Assembly (NCBI RefSeq): GCF_965263005.1
Contig: NZ_OZ253579.1
Coordinates: forward strand, 2,418,001 to 2,482,000
Length of the DNA stretch: 64,000 bases
Direction: 5' to 3'
From: Rariloculus sp965263005
Lineage (GTDB): Bacteria > Pseudomonadota > Gammaproteobacteria > Steroidobacterales > Rariloculaceae
The notes beneath the pieces were generated by a model, which searched no databases, had not been told where the DNA came from, and was given only the letters and a program-made list of their open reading frames with translations. The translations under genes and the position numbers were made by a program. How positions within the stretch are numbered: position 1 is the first letter of the stretch; every line of letters begins with the position of its first letter. Positions 8,378-16,879 of the stretch are shown piece after piece.

Positions 8378-10417
8378 TTACGATTCGGCGGTGAATTCGC
8401 GCCAGCCGGTATGCGGAATGAACCGAGGTCCGAAACGGGCGGCCAGCATATGAAGGCGCTCGACGACCTCCTCGACTCCACGCTCGCGAGCATAGTTGAT
8501 CGGTCCGCCGGTAAACGGCGCAAAGCCCGTTGCGAAGACGACGCCGGCATCGACGAGGTCGGGATCATCCACGATGCCGTCCGCGAAGCACGCCACGGCT
8601 TCATTGACCAACGGCAGCATCAGTCTGTCCGTCAAATCGGCGTCGGGGACCGGATAGCTGGACTGCCGGCGCGGCCGGCCGTCGTTGTCGTACTCGTAGA
8701 AACCTCGGTTGGTCTTCGTGCCGAGGTGGCCGGCCTCAACCTTACTTTCGAGCAGTGAAGGCGGCTCGCGCCCAAGCACGTCACCGAGTATTCGGGCGAC
8801 GTGGAGCGCGACGTCCAATCCGACGCGGTCGGCAAGCTCCACCGGCCCCATCGCCATACCGAATGCCCTGGCGGCCTCGTCGATCGTCTCGAGCACGTGG
8901 CCGTCCTCATGGGCCTTTAGCGCCTCGAGCATATAGGGCGTCAGGATGCGATTGACGACGAAACCCGGTGCGCTTCGGCAGGGTAGGGGCAGCTTCCCGA
9001 TTTGAATGACGAACGACATTATCCGTTCGAGCGTCTCGGCATCCGTATCTTCACCCCCGATCACCTCGACGAGGGGCAGCCGCGCGACTGGATTGAAAAA
9101 ATGCAGGCCGACGAAGTGGCCCGGCCGCTGCAATGCATGCGCCATGTCCTCCAGACGGATACTCGATGTGTTCGTCGCAATGATCGTATCGGTGCCGAGC
9201 GCGGGCTCAACGACTTTGAGCAACGCTTGTTTCGCATCCAATCGCTCGACGATCGCCTCTATGACGAGATCCGCCGATCCGAGCGCCGTGCCCTCGAGAT
9301 CGACGGTCAACCGTGTCCGGGCCTCGGCCGCTGCTCCGGGCGCTCGAAGTCGCCGTTCGAACAGTTTTCCGGCGCGATCGAGCGCGGGCTTGACATACTG
9401 CTCGGCCCGGTCCTGAACGCTGACCCTGAGGCCCTTCAAGGCGCACCAGGCCGCAATGTCGCCGCCCATGACGCCTGCGCCGACGACGTGCACGTTCCTG
9501 ATTCCGCTCGTTTTCGGCGCGAGGTTTCTGAGCCGTTCCCTGAGCAGGAACATGCGTACGAGATTCTTCGATGTCGTGCCGATGAGCAGCCTGCCGATCG
9601 ACTCGGCTTCGGCCTCGTACGCTGCGCGCCCGCGCGCACCGTGGCGAAGCCATAGCGCGATGATCGCGTAGGGTGCCGGATAGTGGCTCTGGCGCACGCG
9701 GCGCACGACACGGGTCCGCAGGCTGCGCGCGAGCAGCAGCCGAACAAACGGCAGACCGAGCAATCTCAGATACCATGCGGCTCGCCTGCGCGGCGGCTTG
9801 CGCTCGATGAGGTTCTCTGCTGCCGCATCGAGGTCGGCCGCGGGAACTTCGCGGTCGATCAGACCCATCGACGCCGCTTCCTTCGGCGAGATCGAACGGC
9901 CCGTCAGCATGAGATCGAGCCCGCTCAGGGCTCCGACCAGATTTACGGCCCTGACCGTGCCGCCAAATCCAGGATGAATCCCGAGCTGGACCTCGGGCAG
10001 ACCGATCGTGCGCTCGTAGCTCTCTGCGGCAACGCGATAATCGCAGGCCAGCGCAAGCTCGAGGCCGCCGCCGAGCGCGAACCCGTCGATTAGCGCGACG
10101 CTCGGACAATCGAGCGCCGGGATTCGGGCCAGCACGGCTTGGCCGCGGGCCGCCAATCTGGCCGCCTCGCCGGGATCATCGACTGTTCCGAACTCACGAA
10201 CGTCGGCGCCAAGGATGAAGCCTGTCCGCTTCGCGGACTTGATGACGAGCCCACGGAGCCCGGAGGCCTCGGCGAGCGCGGTCAACTCCTCATCGAGCTG
10301 CTCGAGCACGTCTCGCGACAACGTGTTGGCGCCCGCGCCCGCCTGGTCGAGGATCAGACGGCAGACACCGCTGGAATCAGTTTCCCGCCGCCAATGTCTT
10401 GCGTCGGCTGCAGTCAT
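8378..10417 (-). CDS. Bifunctional enoyl-CoA hydratase / 3-hydroxyacyl-CoA dehydrogenase (FadJ/FadB-like)
   Basis: This 679-residue fusion enzyme carries out the hydration and NAD-dependent oxidation steps of fatty acid beta-oxidation. Residues 1-200 are a crotonase domain with GLVIKSAKRTGFILGADV, GGGLELALACDYRVA (first catalytic Glu) and LPEVQLGIHPGFGGTVR (second Glu). From about 300 comes the Rossmann motif VHVVGAGVMGGDIAAWCA, then the dehydrogenase His in FVGLHFFNPVARLPLVEVI and a C-terminal domain with TNRGFYEY and FPPFTGG-like FAPFTGGPINYAR. ATG 10417 gives a normal N-terminus. No thiolase gene is adjacent. It could be FadJ or FadB type; length slightly favours FadJ. Confidence 0.9.
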   Translation of the reverse strand: MTAADARHWRRETDSSGVCRLILDQAGAGANTLSRDVLEQLDEELTALAEASGLRGLVIKSAKRTGFILGADVREFGTVDDPGEAARLAARGQAVLARIPALDCPSVALIDGFALGGGLELALACDYRVAAESYERTIGLPEVQLGIHPGFGGTVRAVNLVGALSGLDLMLTGRSISPKEAASMGLIDREVPAADLDAAAENLIERKPPRRRAAWYLRLLGLPFVRLLLARSLRTRVVRRVRQSHYPAPYAIIALWLRHGARGRAAYEAEAESIGRLLIGTTSKNLVRMFLLRERLRNLAPKTSGIRNVHVVGAGVMGGDIAAWCALKGLRVSVQDRAEQYVKPALDRAGKLFERRLRAPGAAAEARTRLTVDLEGTALGSADLVIEAIVERLDAKQALLKVVEPALGTDTIIATNTSSIRLEDMAHALQRPGHFVGLHFFNPVARLPLVEVIGGEDTDAETLERIMSFVIQIGKLPLPCRSAPGFVVNRILTPYMLEALKAHEDGHVLETIDEAARAFGMAMGPVELADRVGLDVALHVARILGDVLGREPPSLLESKVEAGHLGTKTNRGFYEYDNDGRPRRQSSYPVPDADLTDRLMLPLVNEAVACFADGIVDDPDLVDAGVVFATGFAPFTGGPINYARERGVEEVVERLHMLAARFGPRFIPHTGWREFTAES

Positions 10418-10428
10418 GGCGGGACGGC

Positions 10429-11184
10429 TCAAGCAGCCGCGAGAGAGTTCCGCTCGACCCGGAAATCGCAGATGAGCGGCAGATGATCGGAAAACTGGAC
10501 GTCGGGAATCGAAAACTCGGTAATGTTTATGCCGTCGCCGTACAGCACGAAATCGAGTTCCTTGCGCGGCGCGCGGCTCGGATACGACGGCAGGCCAAGC
10601 GTATTGGCGTTGCGCAAACCCGTTGCCTTCATGAAGAGAAAGATCTCGTCCGTGCCCCACAACGTGTTGAAGTCGCCGGCTATCAACACGGGCTTTCGTG
10701 AGGCCGTGACGAAGTTGTGCAGGGCGTGAAGCTGAGCATGTCTGTGCCGGTATTTGAGAGACAGGTGGACGAGATAGATCGTGCACTCCGCAAGCTCAAG
10801 CTCGATGATCAACCGTTTGATGCCTGTGTCGAAATAGTGGAACCGCGCGCCGTGGACGTGCGGCGCCGCAAGAAATGCGTTTCCCTGCTTGCGCACGATC
10901 GGCAGAAGCTGGTTCAGAGAGCCCTCGCCGTACTTGCATTGGTAAACTGAATAGTGCCCGAGCGCGTGGGCGATGGTTTCAGCCTGATTGATGCGGCGAC
11001 TGCGAATCGAGCCGCCATCGACTTCGACGAGACCCACGATGTCAGGATCCTGGCCCTTGATGAAAGCGGTAATGGGGTTCAGGTTGCTGCGAATTCCCGT
11101 CATATAGCCGACGCCGGGCACCGGCCAGTGCGAGCCGGCTCCAAGGCCGATGCCGTAACGTATGTTGTAAAGAAGAAGGCGCAT
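10429..11184 (-). CDS. Endonuclease/exonuclease/phosphatase (EEP) family hydrolase
   Basis: The 251-residue product shows the EEP (DNase I-like) fold markers: MRLLLYNIRYG at the start, DIVGLVEVDGGS with the metal-binding Glu, VHLSLKYRHRHAQLHAL (His), the GDFNTLWGTDE motif and the C-terminal SDHLPLICDF with catalytic Asp-His. The family includes exonuclease III-like nucleases and phosphodiesterases acting on lipids or nucleotides; the substrate cannot be told from the sequence. No signal peptide is seen, so it is probably cytoplasmic. ATG 11184 is chosen because it begins the first strand. It ends 12 bases before the FadJ-like gene on the same strand and may be cotranscribed with it. Confidence 0.85.
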   Translation of the reverse strand: MRLLLYNIRYGIGLGAGSHWPVPGVGYMTGIRSNLNPITAFIKGQDPDIVGLVEVDGGSIRSRRINQAETIAHALGHYSVYQCKYGEGSLNQLLPIVRKQGNAFLAAPHVHGARFHYFDTGIKRLIIELELAECTIYLVHLSLKYRHRHAQLHALHNFVTASRKPVLIAGDFNTLWGTDEIFLFMKATGLRNANTLGLPSYPSRAPRKELDFVLYGDGINITEFSIPDVQFSDHLPLICDFRVERNSLAAA

Positions 11185-11283
11185 TGCGCCTAGTTTACCG
11201 GAGAATCGAAGGGGTGGGATCGAGCTTCGGGGCATACGGTGCTCGTTGCACGCGATCCGCCGATGTACCTCGAGCTACGCCTG

Positions 11284-11443
11284 GCAGCCCGTGGCAAAAG
11301 CCCCGCTGCATTCGACCGACGATGCATCCCGGCCGTCTACGTTGCTCGTCGGTCGAATATTCCCGATATTCTCCCTCCTCGCGCCTTGCCGGCCGGGCGC
11401 CTCGCCGCTCTCGGTGCGACGCGGGACTTTCGCCACGGGCTGC
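11284..11443 (+). repeat. 160-bp palindrome-rich dispersed repeat, copy 1
   Basis: The element begins GCAGCCCGTGGCAAAAGCCC and ends with the imperfect reverse complement (GGGACTTTCGCCACGGGCTGC), so it has terminal inverted repeats of about 25 bases. Inside is a perfect 12-base inverted repeat, TTCGACCGACGA / TCGTCGGTCGAA. A second copy of the same length lies at 56883-57042, differing at roughly a dozen positions. It is too short to code for a transposase and looks like a REP/MITE-type structured repeat. It lies in the gap between the divergent EEP and lipoprotein genes. Confidence 0.8.
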
Positions 11444-11531
11444 TAGCCCGCAAGCCGCGATGAGCCCGCAAACTACCGTAGACAAGCAACAAAATCTGCC
11501 CTACAGTCAGTTGCTGCCAACGGAGAAAGCA

Positions 11532-12185
11532 ATGAGACTTTCAGTAGTGGTATGCGCCTTGTGCCTCGCCGCGTGCAGCACGACCCCAGCCACCGTCGGC
11601 ACGCTGAGCAACGAACCTGCCGAAGGATGTGAGGTCACCGACTGCTTCAATCAACTCCAGATCCGCGATTTCGAGCTCGTGGATCCAACAACACTGGTCC
11701 TTTATGTCGGCAGTCAGCGGTGTCCGTTCAAGGTGTCCTTCGAAGGCGCGTTTTGCGACCTGACGTTCCTGCCGGGCAACGATATCGAGTTCACGATTGC
11801 CGACTCGCGGCGGCCGTTGAGGGGCATACAACCGATCGGGACGGTCGTCAACATGCAAATCTGCTCGCACGATCGCCAGGTCGGGATTGCAGACGACGAG
11901 TACTTTGGGTTTTCGCGCGCCGGCGGAGGCCCAATCGAGCCAGGCAGGCTGCCCTGCGAGATCCTCGACGTCGCGTCGTTGACCGACGACGAGCTCATCG
12001 AGCTCTACGTCGATAACAACATCGTGGCTCCGCTGCCGCCGTTCGGGACCGGGCAGATTGCAGTGCCCGAGGGCGACGCGGCGGAGGAGGGCGCCGGCGA
12101 GACGACTGAGGAGCAGGGTGCCTCTGACGACCAGGCCGCCGAGGCACAGACGGGTCAGCCGACGGCGGCCGTCCAATCGCAGTAA
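11532..12185 (+). CDS. Small cysteine-rich lipoprotein of unknown function
   Basis: ATG 11532 opens a 217-residue protein with a signal peptide ending in a lipobox, VVCALCLAACS, so the mature N-terminal Cys is probably lipidated and the protein held in the periplasmic face of the envelope. The first 130 residues contain paired cysteines (GCEVTDCFNQLQIRDFEL, SQRCPFKVSFEGAFCDL, MQICS), reminiscent of the DUF6491-type exported proteins; this family link is from memory and unverified. The C-terminal 45 residues are acidic and low-complexity (EGDAAEEGAGETTEEQGASD). The frame is open upstream through the repeat, but that part is not convincing. No function is proposed. Confidence 0.75.
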   Translation: MRLSVVVCALCLAACSTTPATVGTLSNEPAEGCEVTDCFNQLQIRDFELVDPTTLVLYVGSQRCPFKVSFEGAFCDLTFLPGNDIEFTIADSRRPLRGIQPIGTVVNMQICSHDRQVGIADDEYFGFSRAGGGPIEPGRLPCEILDVASLTDDELIELYVDNNIVAPLPPFGTGQIAVPEGDAAEEGAGETTEEQGASDDQAAEAQTGQPTAAVQSQ

Positions 12186-12222
12186 GGGCAGTCACTGGCG
12201 CGTGCGGCCACGACCGCCTGCG

Positions 12223-13035
12223 CTAACGCGTGCGGGAACGGCCCGCCGGGTTGTCTGAGGTCAGTCGGGGGGCAATCTGGCAGTTCGGCCGGATGCCGGC
12301 TTCGCGCGCCTCGTTGTAGGCAATGAGCGCGGGAGTCAAGTTCTTCGCGAGGTTGTCGATCCGCGCCTTGTTGGAGGGGTGGCTCGACACAAACTCATTC
12401 GGTTCGTTTCGCTCATCGGCCGCCGACAGATTCTTCCACAGATAAATGCTTGCGCGCGGGTCGAAACCGGCTTTCGCCATATAGTCGAGACCGACGATAT
12501 CGGCCTCACTTTCCTGCTCTCGGCCGAATGGCAGCGTCAGGAAAAGCATGCTCATTTCCCGCGCAGTGTTCGGCATCCCGGTCACCGCGCCAGCGCCGAT
12601 CGCAAGCAAGCCGTTTCTGCGCCCGCGCCGGACACGTTCGATGACGTGTTCCTCGGTCACGTGAGCGATTTCGTGACCGAGCACGGCGGCGAGCGCATCG
12701 GGCGAATCGGCAACATCCAGTATTCCAGTGTAAACAGCGATTTTGCCACTCGGATCTGCAGACGCGTTTTTGGCCTTCGAATCGAAGACGACGATTTCCC
12801 ACGCCAGGTCCGCGAAGGATTCATCGAGAGTGTCGAGAATCTTGTCAGCGATGCACTCGACGTAACGTTGGATTCGTGGATCAGGCGTGACCGGAAAAAG
12901 GCGCTTCTGCTGAAGCCATTGGTAGCGGGCCTGGCGCATCACTTCCTTTTCGCTGACGAAGATCTGGGCATCCGCCACGCTGCACATGACCAGAGCACCG
13001 AGGACAGCCGCAACGAAAGCCCGTATCGGTTTCAT
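12223..13035 (-). CDS. Periplasmic M48 family metalloprotease
   Basis: The protein begins MKPIRAFVAAVLGALVMCSVADAQ, a cleavable signal peptide, so it should act in the periplasm. The zinc site is the HExxH motif in LGHEIAHVTEEH, with the third ligand Glu in QESEADIVGLDYMAKAGFDP, as in M48 peptidases of the LoiP/BepA type. The expected downstream SSHPSNKARIDNL is present. Such proteases degrade misfolded outer-membrane or periplasmic proteins. The 270-residue length fits the short members without TPR repeats (LoiP-like). It is convergent with the lipoprotein gene and preceded by a 500-base gap. Confidence 0.9.
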   Translation of the reverse strand: MKPIRAFVAAVLGALVMCSVADAQIFVSEKEVMRQARYQWLQQKRLFPVTPDPRIQRYVECIADKILDTLDESFADLAWEIVVFDSKAKNASADPSGKIAVYTGILDVADSPDALAAVLGHEIAHVTEEHVIERVRRGRRNGLLAIGAGAVTGMPNTAREMSMLFLTLPFGREQESEADIVGLDYMAKAGFDPRASIYLWKNLSAADERNEPNEFVSSHPSNKARIDNLAKNLTPALIAYNEAREAGIRPNCQIAPRLTSDNPAGRSRTR

Positions 13036-13059
13036 CGATCCAGAATCGCGCATGGTCAA

Positions 13060-13561
13060 TCACCTGATCATCTACAGCCGACTTCGCTAAGTTAGATTGA
13101 AGCGGCGGCCAAAGGGTTCAGATTCGTTCGCTAACGATAGCACAGCTCATCGAGTGCCGGGGTCATCGGAATCCTGAATAAAACTCAAGCGCCGCTGATC
13201 TTCACCGCCGGCGATGTCCGATGTCCTGCACGTCGGCGATGAACGATTTGCAAGCATGATTGCGCGCAGTGTCGGACGGCCTTTAGCGACGTCTGTTCGT
13301 GAGTGTTGACGAGCAACTGTTGTCGATCCTTGCGGCTTGGGAGTCGTTCTGACGTTCCGCCGCGATAGTGTTGACTCGGCTCAAGCGATCACCCGTTGAT
13401 CGCCGAGTGGATCGCCAAGCTCCTGCCATCATTGCGCATAATGGATATTATGTTAAATAAGGTACACGAATGGGCTATAACCGCTGTGCCGGGAGGCACG
13501 GTCGATATAAACTCCCCTGCCCAAGCCATGGACCCTTACGCGGGATGCCGTCCAGTCCTCG
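13060..13561 (+). other. Intergenic region with possible uup promoter
   Basis: No convincing gene is seen between the divergent M48 protease and uup. The part at 13435-13520 is AT-rich for this genome and includes TATTAT, TTAAATAA and GATATAAA boxes, plus a small hairpin GTGCC-GGGA-GGCAC near 13486-13499. These could be promoter elements for uup. Confidence 0.35.
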
Positions 13562-15460
13562 ATGATTCCACTTGTCCGCTTCGACGCCGTCTCACTGGCG
13601 TACGGTGACCAGAACATTCTGCTCGCCGCCGATCTCGCGATCGAGCCCGGCGAGCGCGTCTGTCTGATCGGCCGCAACGGCGCCGGAAAGTCCTCGACCC
13701 TCAAGCTCATCTCCGGAGAGGTCGAGCCTGACGAGGGCAAGGTCGAGCGCCCCGCCCGGCTACGCCTGAGCGTGCTCGAGCAGACGCTGGCCGAAGTCTC
13801 CGATCAATCCGTGCGCGACTTCGTGGCTGCGGGCTTGTCGGAACAACTCGAGCGCATTGCGAACTATGAAGCATTTTCAGCTCGATCGAGCGGCGACAAG
13901 GCTGTGCTGCGGGAGTTGGAATCGCTCGAGCGCGAAATTGTCGCGAGCGGCGGCTGGAGCGTCGACAGCCAGGTCGAGTCGATCTCGAGCCAGCTCGAGC
14001 TTCCGAGCGGCAAGAAGATGAACGAATTGTCGGGCGGCTGGCGCCGGCGCGTTGCTCTTGCACGTGCGCTCGTATCGAACCCTGAATTGCTGCTGCTTGA
14101 CGAACCGACGAACCACCTCGACCTGAGCACGATCGAATGGCTCGAGGGTCAGATCATCCGCTACCCCGGCGCGGTGCTGTTCGTAACGCATGATCGCAGC
14201 CTCGTCGAACGTGTCGCAACGCGGATCATCGATATCGACCGGGGCCGCATCCGGAGCTGGCCCGGCGGATATAGGGATTATTTGCGGCGCAAGGCCAAGT
14301 CTGAAGTGGACGAGGACCGCGAAAACAAGGAATTCGACAAGAAGCTCGCGGAAGAGGAAACCTGGATCAGGCGAGGCATCAAGGCGCGCGAGCACCGCAA
14401 CGAGGGCCGCGTGCGCGCGCTGCACGGGATGCGCGAGCAACGGGCGCAGCGCGTCGCAAGGGCGCGCACGGCGCGGATCCACATCAACGAATCGGCGGAA
14501 CTGTCAGGACGCAAGGTCGTCGAGGTGCACCACGTCACGCACGGTTTTGGCGGCAAGCCGCTCGTCAACGATTTTTCCCTGCGAGTCATGCGCGGCGACC
14601 GTATCGGCATCATCGGCAACAACGGCGTCGGCAAGAGCACGCTGCTCAAGCTGCTGCTCGGTGAGCTCGAACCGGATTCAGGCACGATCAAGCTCGGCAC
14701 CAACCTCGAGATGGCCTATTTCGACCAGCTTCGGCGGGAGCTCGACACCACCAAGACCGTCGCCGAGCTCATCGGCGAAGGGCGCGACTACATCTCGATA
14801 TACGGCCGCAAGAAGCACGTCGTCGCTTATCTGACGGACTTCCTGTTCACGGCCAAGCGTGCGAGAACACGGATATCGGCGCTGTCCGGCGGTGAGCGCA
14901 ACCGGGTGATTCTCGCGAAGCTGTTCACCCGTTCGGCGAACCTGCTCGTGCTCGACGAGCCGACCAATGATCTTGACGTCGAGACGCTCGAAGCGCTCGA
15001 GTCGAGGCTGCGCGAATACGGCGCGACGCTCATGGTGGTCAGCCACGACCGCCACTTTCTCGACGCCGTGTGCACGAGCACACTCGTTTTCGAGGCTGGC
15101 GGGGTCATCAAGAAATACGCGGGCGGATACAGCGATTGGGCGCGGCAGCATCGTGCGTTGGCCATGGGTGACTCAGCCGAGCCGCGAAAGCCGAATGCCG
15201 AGCGGCAGCGACGCCGCGGCAAGGCCGCCGCCCCGCCCGGCAAGCTGCCCTACAAGCTGAAAAGAGAGCTCGACGTGCTGCCCGAACGCATCGCGAAGCT
15301 CGAGCGGCGCATCGCCGTGCTTCAGACGGCGGTCAACGCACCGGAATTCTACAAGCGCTCACATGACGAGGTTGAGGCCGAGCTTTCGAAGCTCGCAACG
15401 GCCGAGCAAGCGCTCGAGGCCGCGGTGGACCGTTGGGCCGAGCTCGAGCAGCAAGGCTGA
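13562..15460 (+). CDS. uup: ABC-F family ATP-binding protein Uup
   Basis: This 632-residue soluble protein has two ABC ATPase domains and no membrane segments. Domain 1: Walker A GRNGAGKSS, signature LSGGWRRRVALARAL, Walker B LLLLDEPTNHLD. A charged linker (ABC-F P-site tRNA interaction motif) follows. Domain 2: GNNGVGKST, LSGGERNRVILAKL, LLVLDEPTNDLD. The C-terminal 80 residues form a coiled coil (KRELDVLPERIAKLERRIAVL), the hallmark of Uup rather than EttA or YheS. ABC-F proteins act on ribosomes; Uup also binds branched DNA and affects transposon precise excision. ATG 13562 begins MIPLVRFDAVSLAYG, a normal N-terminus. Confidence 0.92.
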   Translation: MIPLVRFDAVSLAYGDQNILLAADLAIEPGERVCLIGRNGAGKSSTLKLISGEVEPDEGKVERPARLRLSVLEQTLAEVSDQSVRDFVAAGLSEQLERIANYEAFSARSSGDKAVLRELESLEREIVASGGWSVDSQVESISSQLELPSGKKMNELSGGWRRRVALARALVSNPELLLLDEPTNHLDLSTIEWLEGQIIRYPGAVLFVTHDRSLVERVATRIIDIDRGRIRSWPGGYRDYLRRKAKSEVDEDRENKEFDKKLAEEETWIRRGIKAREHRNEGRVRALHGMREQRAQRVARARTARIHINESAELSGRKVVEVHHVTHGFGGKPLVNDFSLRVMRGDRIGIIGNNGVGKSTLLKLLLGELEPDSGTIKLGTNLEMAYFDQLRRELDTTKTVAELIGEGRDYISIYGRKKHVVAYLTDFLFTAKRARTRISALSGGERNRVILAKLFTRSANLLVLDEPTNDLDVETLEALESRLREYGATLMVVSHDRHFLDAVCTSTLVFEAGGVIKKYAGGYSDWARQHRALAMGDSAEPRKPNAERQRRRGKAAAPPGKLPYKLKRELDVLPERIAKLERRIAVLQTAVNAPEFYKRSHDEVEAELSKLATAEQALEAAVDRWAELEQQG

Positions 15461-15507
15461 AGGCCTCAGACAGCGCTGTCTCCAGGGCTCCCCTGGCCAG
15501 CGCGGAC

Positions 15508-16734
15508 TCAATCATCCTCGTCGCGCAGGAAGTCGAGATTGACCTCGGGGCCGATCGGCGATTGACGAATCAGGTCCCCCGCCCTGTGCACGGCGCCGGG
15601 CCCGAATCGCTCGTCGACTTGATCGAGCACCGCTTCAAGGCGCTGTCTCCTGCTGCCCTCCCCGATCGGCAGATCAAGTTGCCGTGACACTGGCCGCCGG
15701 TCGAGCTCGTAGACCGCAACGCCGACGAGCCGGAACGGTCCGGGATCGCGAAATTCGGGCAGCAGCGCGATGGCCGTGCGGTAAAGGTCCTCGGTGAGGT
15801 TAGTCGGATCGGCTAGCCTGCGCTGGCGAGTCAGCAGCCTGAAATCGGTGCGCTTGAGCTTGACTCTGACTCCGTGCGCGACGTAACCGTGCTTGCGCAG
15901 CCGCCGGCCGACCGCATCGGTCGCCCTGCGAAGCTGAAACGCGATCTCGGTCTCGCTGCTCACGTCAGACGCCAGCGTGCGCTCGGACCCGATGCTCTTG
16001 GCCGCCCTCGCTCCCACGACCGAGCGCGGATCCCTTGCGTGCGCCAGACTGTAAAAATGGCTGCCGGCCTTGCCGAGCCGTGATTCAAGCCAGCGCGGAT
16101 CGGCTGCCGCAACATCGCCTATGGTGTTCAGACCGAGCGCCGCCAATCGCTGCTGCGTCTTCGGTCCGGCGCCCCAGAGCGATGCGACAGGTTGCGGCGC
16201 AAGCCATTGCTTCGCCTTCCCCGGCGGCACGATCGTCAGACCGTCAGGTTTCTCGTAGCCGCTCGCCACCTTCGCAACGTATTTCGTGGCCGAAATTCCG
16301 ACCGTCGCGGTCAGGCCGCCCGTCGCCGCGCTGATCGCATCTTTCAAGCGCAATCCGAAAGCCTCGGGCGCACCGAAGATTTGCTCGGCGCCCGTCATGT
16401 CGAGAAACGCTTCATCGAGGCTCAACGCCTCGACGGCCGGTGAGAAGTCCGCGAAGACTCGCATTACGCTTTTGGAGATTGCCTGGTAACGCTCGAATCG
16501 CGGCGGTACGACGATGGCCTGCGGACAGAGCCTGCGCGCCCGCGCCATCGGCATCGCGCTGCCGACGCCCCAGGGCCGCGCCTCGTAGCTTGCAGTGAGC
16601 ACGACGCCTCGATCGCTGCGCGGCCCAACGAGAACCGGCTTGCCTCTGAGCGCGGGATTGTCGAGTTGCTCGATCGCCGCGTAGAACGCGTCCATATCCG
16701 CGTGGGCGACGACTCTCGGCCACGTCTCGCGCAT
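15508..16734 (-). CDS. dinB: DNA polymerase IV
   Basis: A Y-family translesion polymerase of 408 residues. Catalytic carboxylates are visible in AHADMDAFYAAIEQLD and SLDEAFLDMTGAE; the dNTP-contacting YEARPWGVGSAMPMARARRL motif, the HhH thumb (VASLWGAGPKTQQRLAALG) and the little-finger domain follow. RQLDLP near residue 350 could be the clamp-binding peptide; the extreme C-terminus (DFLRDEDD) is acidic and has none. It is last in the leftward run after ccmI and a 45-residue gene, so it may be read through from the ccm operon. No LexA box was recognised upstream. Confidence 0.93.
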   Translation of the reverse strand: MRETWPRVVAHADMDAFYAAIEQLDNPALRGKPVLVGPRSDRGVVLTASYEARPWGVGSAMPMARARRLCPQAIVVPPRFERYQAISKSVMRVFADFSPAVEALSLDEAFLDMTGAEQIFGAPEAFGLRLKDAISAATGGLTATVGISATKYVAKVASGYEKPDGLTIVPPGKAKQWLAPQPVASLWGAGPKTQQRLAALGLNTIGDVAAADPRWLESRLGKAGSHFYSLAHARDPRSVVGARAAKSIGSERTLASDVSSETEIAFQLRRATDAVGRRLRKHGYVAHGVRVKLKRTDFRLLTRQRRLADPTNLTEDLYRTAIALLPEFRDPGPFRLVGVAVYELDRRPVSRQLDLPIGEGSRRQRLEAVLDQVDERFGPGAVHRAGDLIRQSPIGPEVNLDFLRDEDD

Positions 16735-16737
16735 CGC

Positions 16738-16875
16738 TCAAGGGCCGAGGTGCTTGATCTCGTCGACCGTGCGCACGCTGAACGGCCTCAGGATCGGGCT
16801 GCGGCCGAGCTTGCGTTCTTCCGTGTGTGCGCGCAGCACCTCGATGCAGACGGTGATGTCCGGCTGCCCGGGCAT
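16738..16875 (-). CDS. Small conserved-looking ORF between ccmI and dinB
   Basis: On the reverse strand ATG 16875 opens a 45-codon frame (begins MPGQPDITVCIEVLRAHT and ends VDEIKHLGP) closing with TGA 16738, four bases before the dinB start and 4 bases inside the end-adjacent space of ccmI. Nearly every third codon position is G or C, which matches the coding style of the neighbours and argues for a real gene. The spacing completes a gap-free series ccmI, this gene, dinB. No family is recognised and no function is proposed; chance openness in GC-rich DNA remains possible. Confidence 0.45.
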   Translation of the reverse strand: MPGQPDITVCIEVLRAHTEERKLGRSPILRPFSVRTVDEIKHLGP

Positions 16876-16879
16876 TGCC

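Noticed and set aside
11184..11531. N-terminal extension of the lipoprotein gene
   Set aside because: The open frame crosses the dispersed repeat and would bury the lipobox signal peptide; ATG 11532 is preferred.
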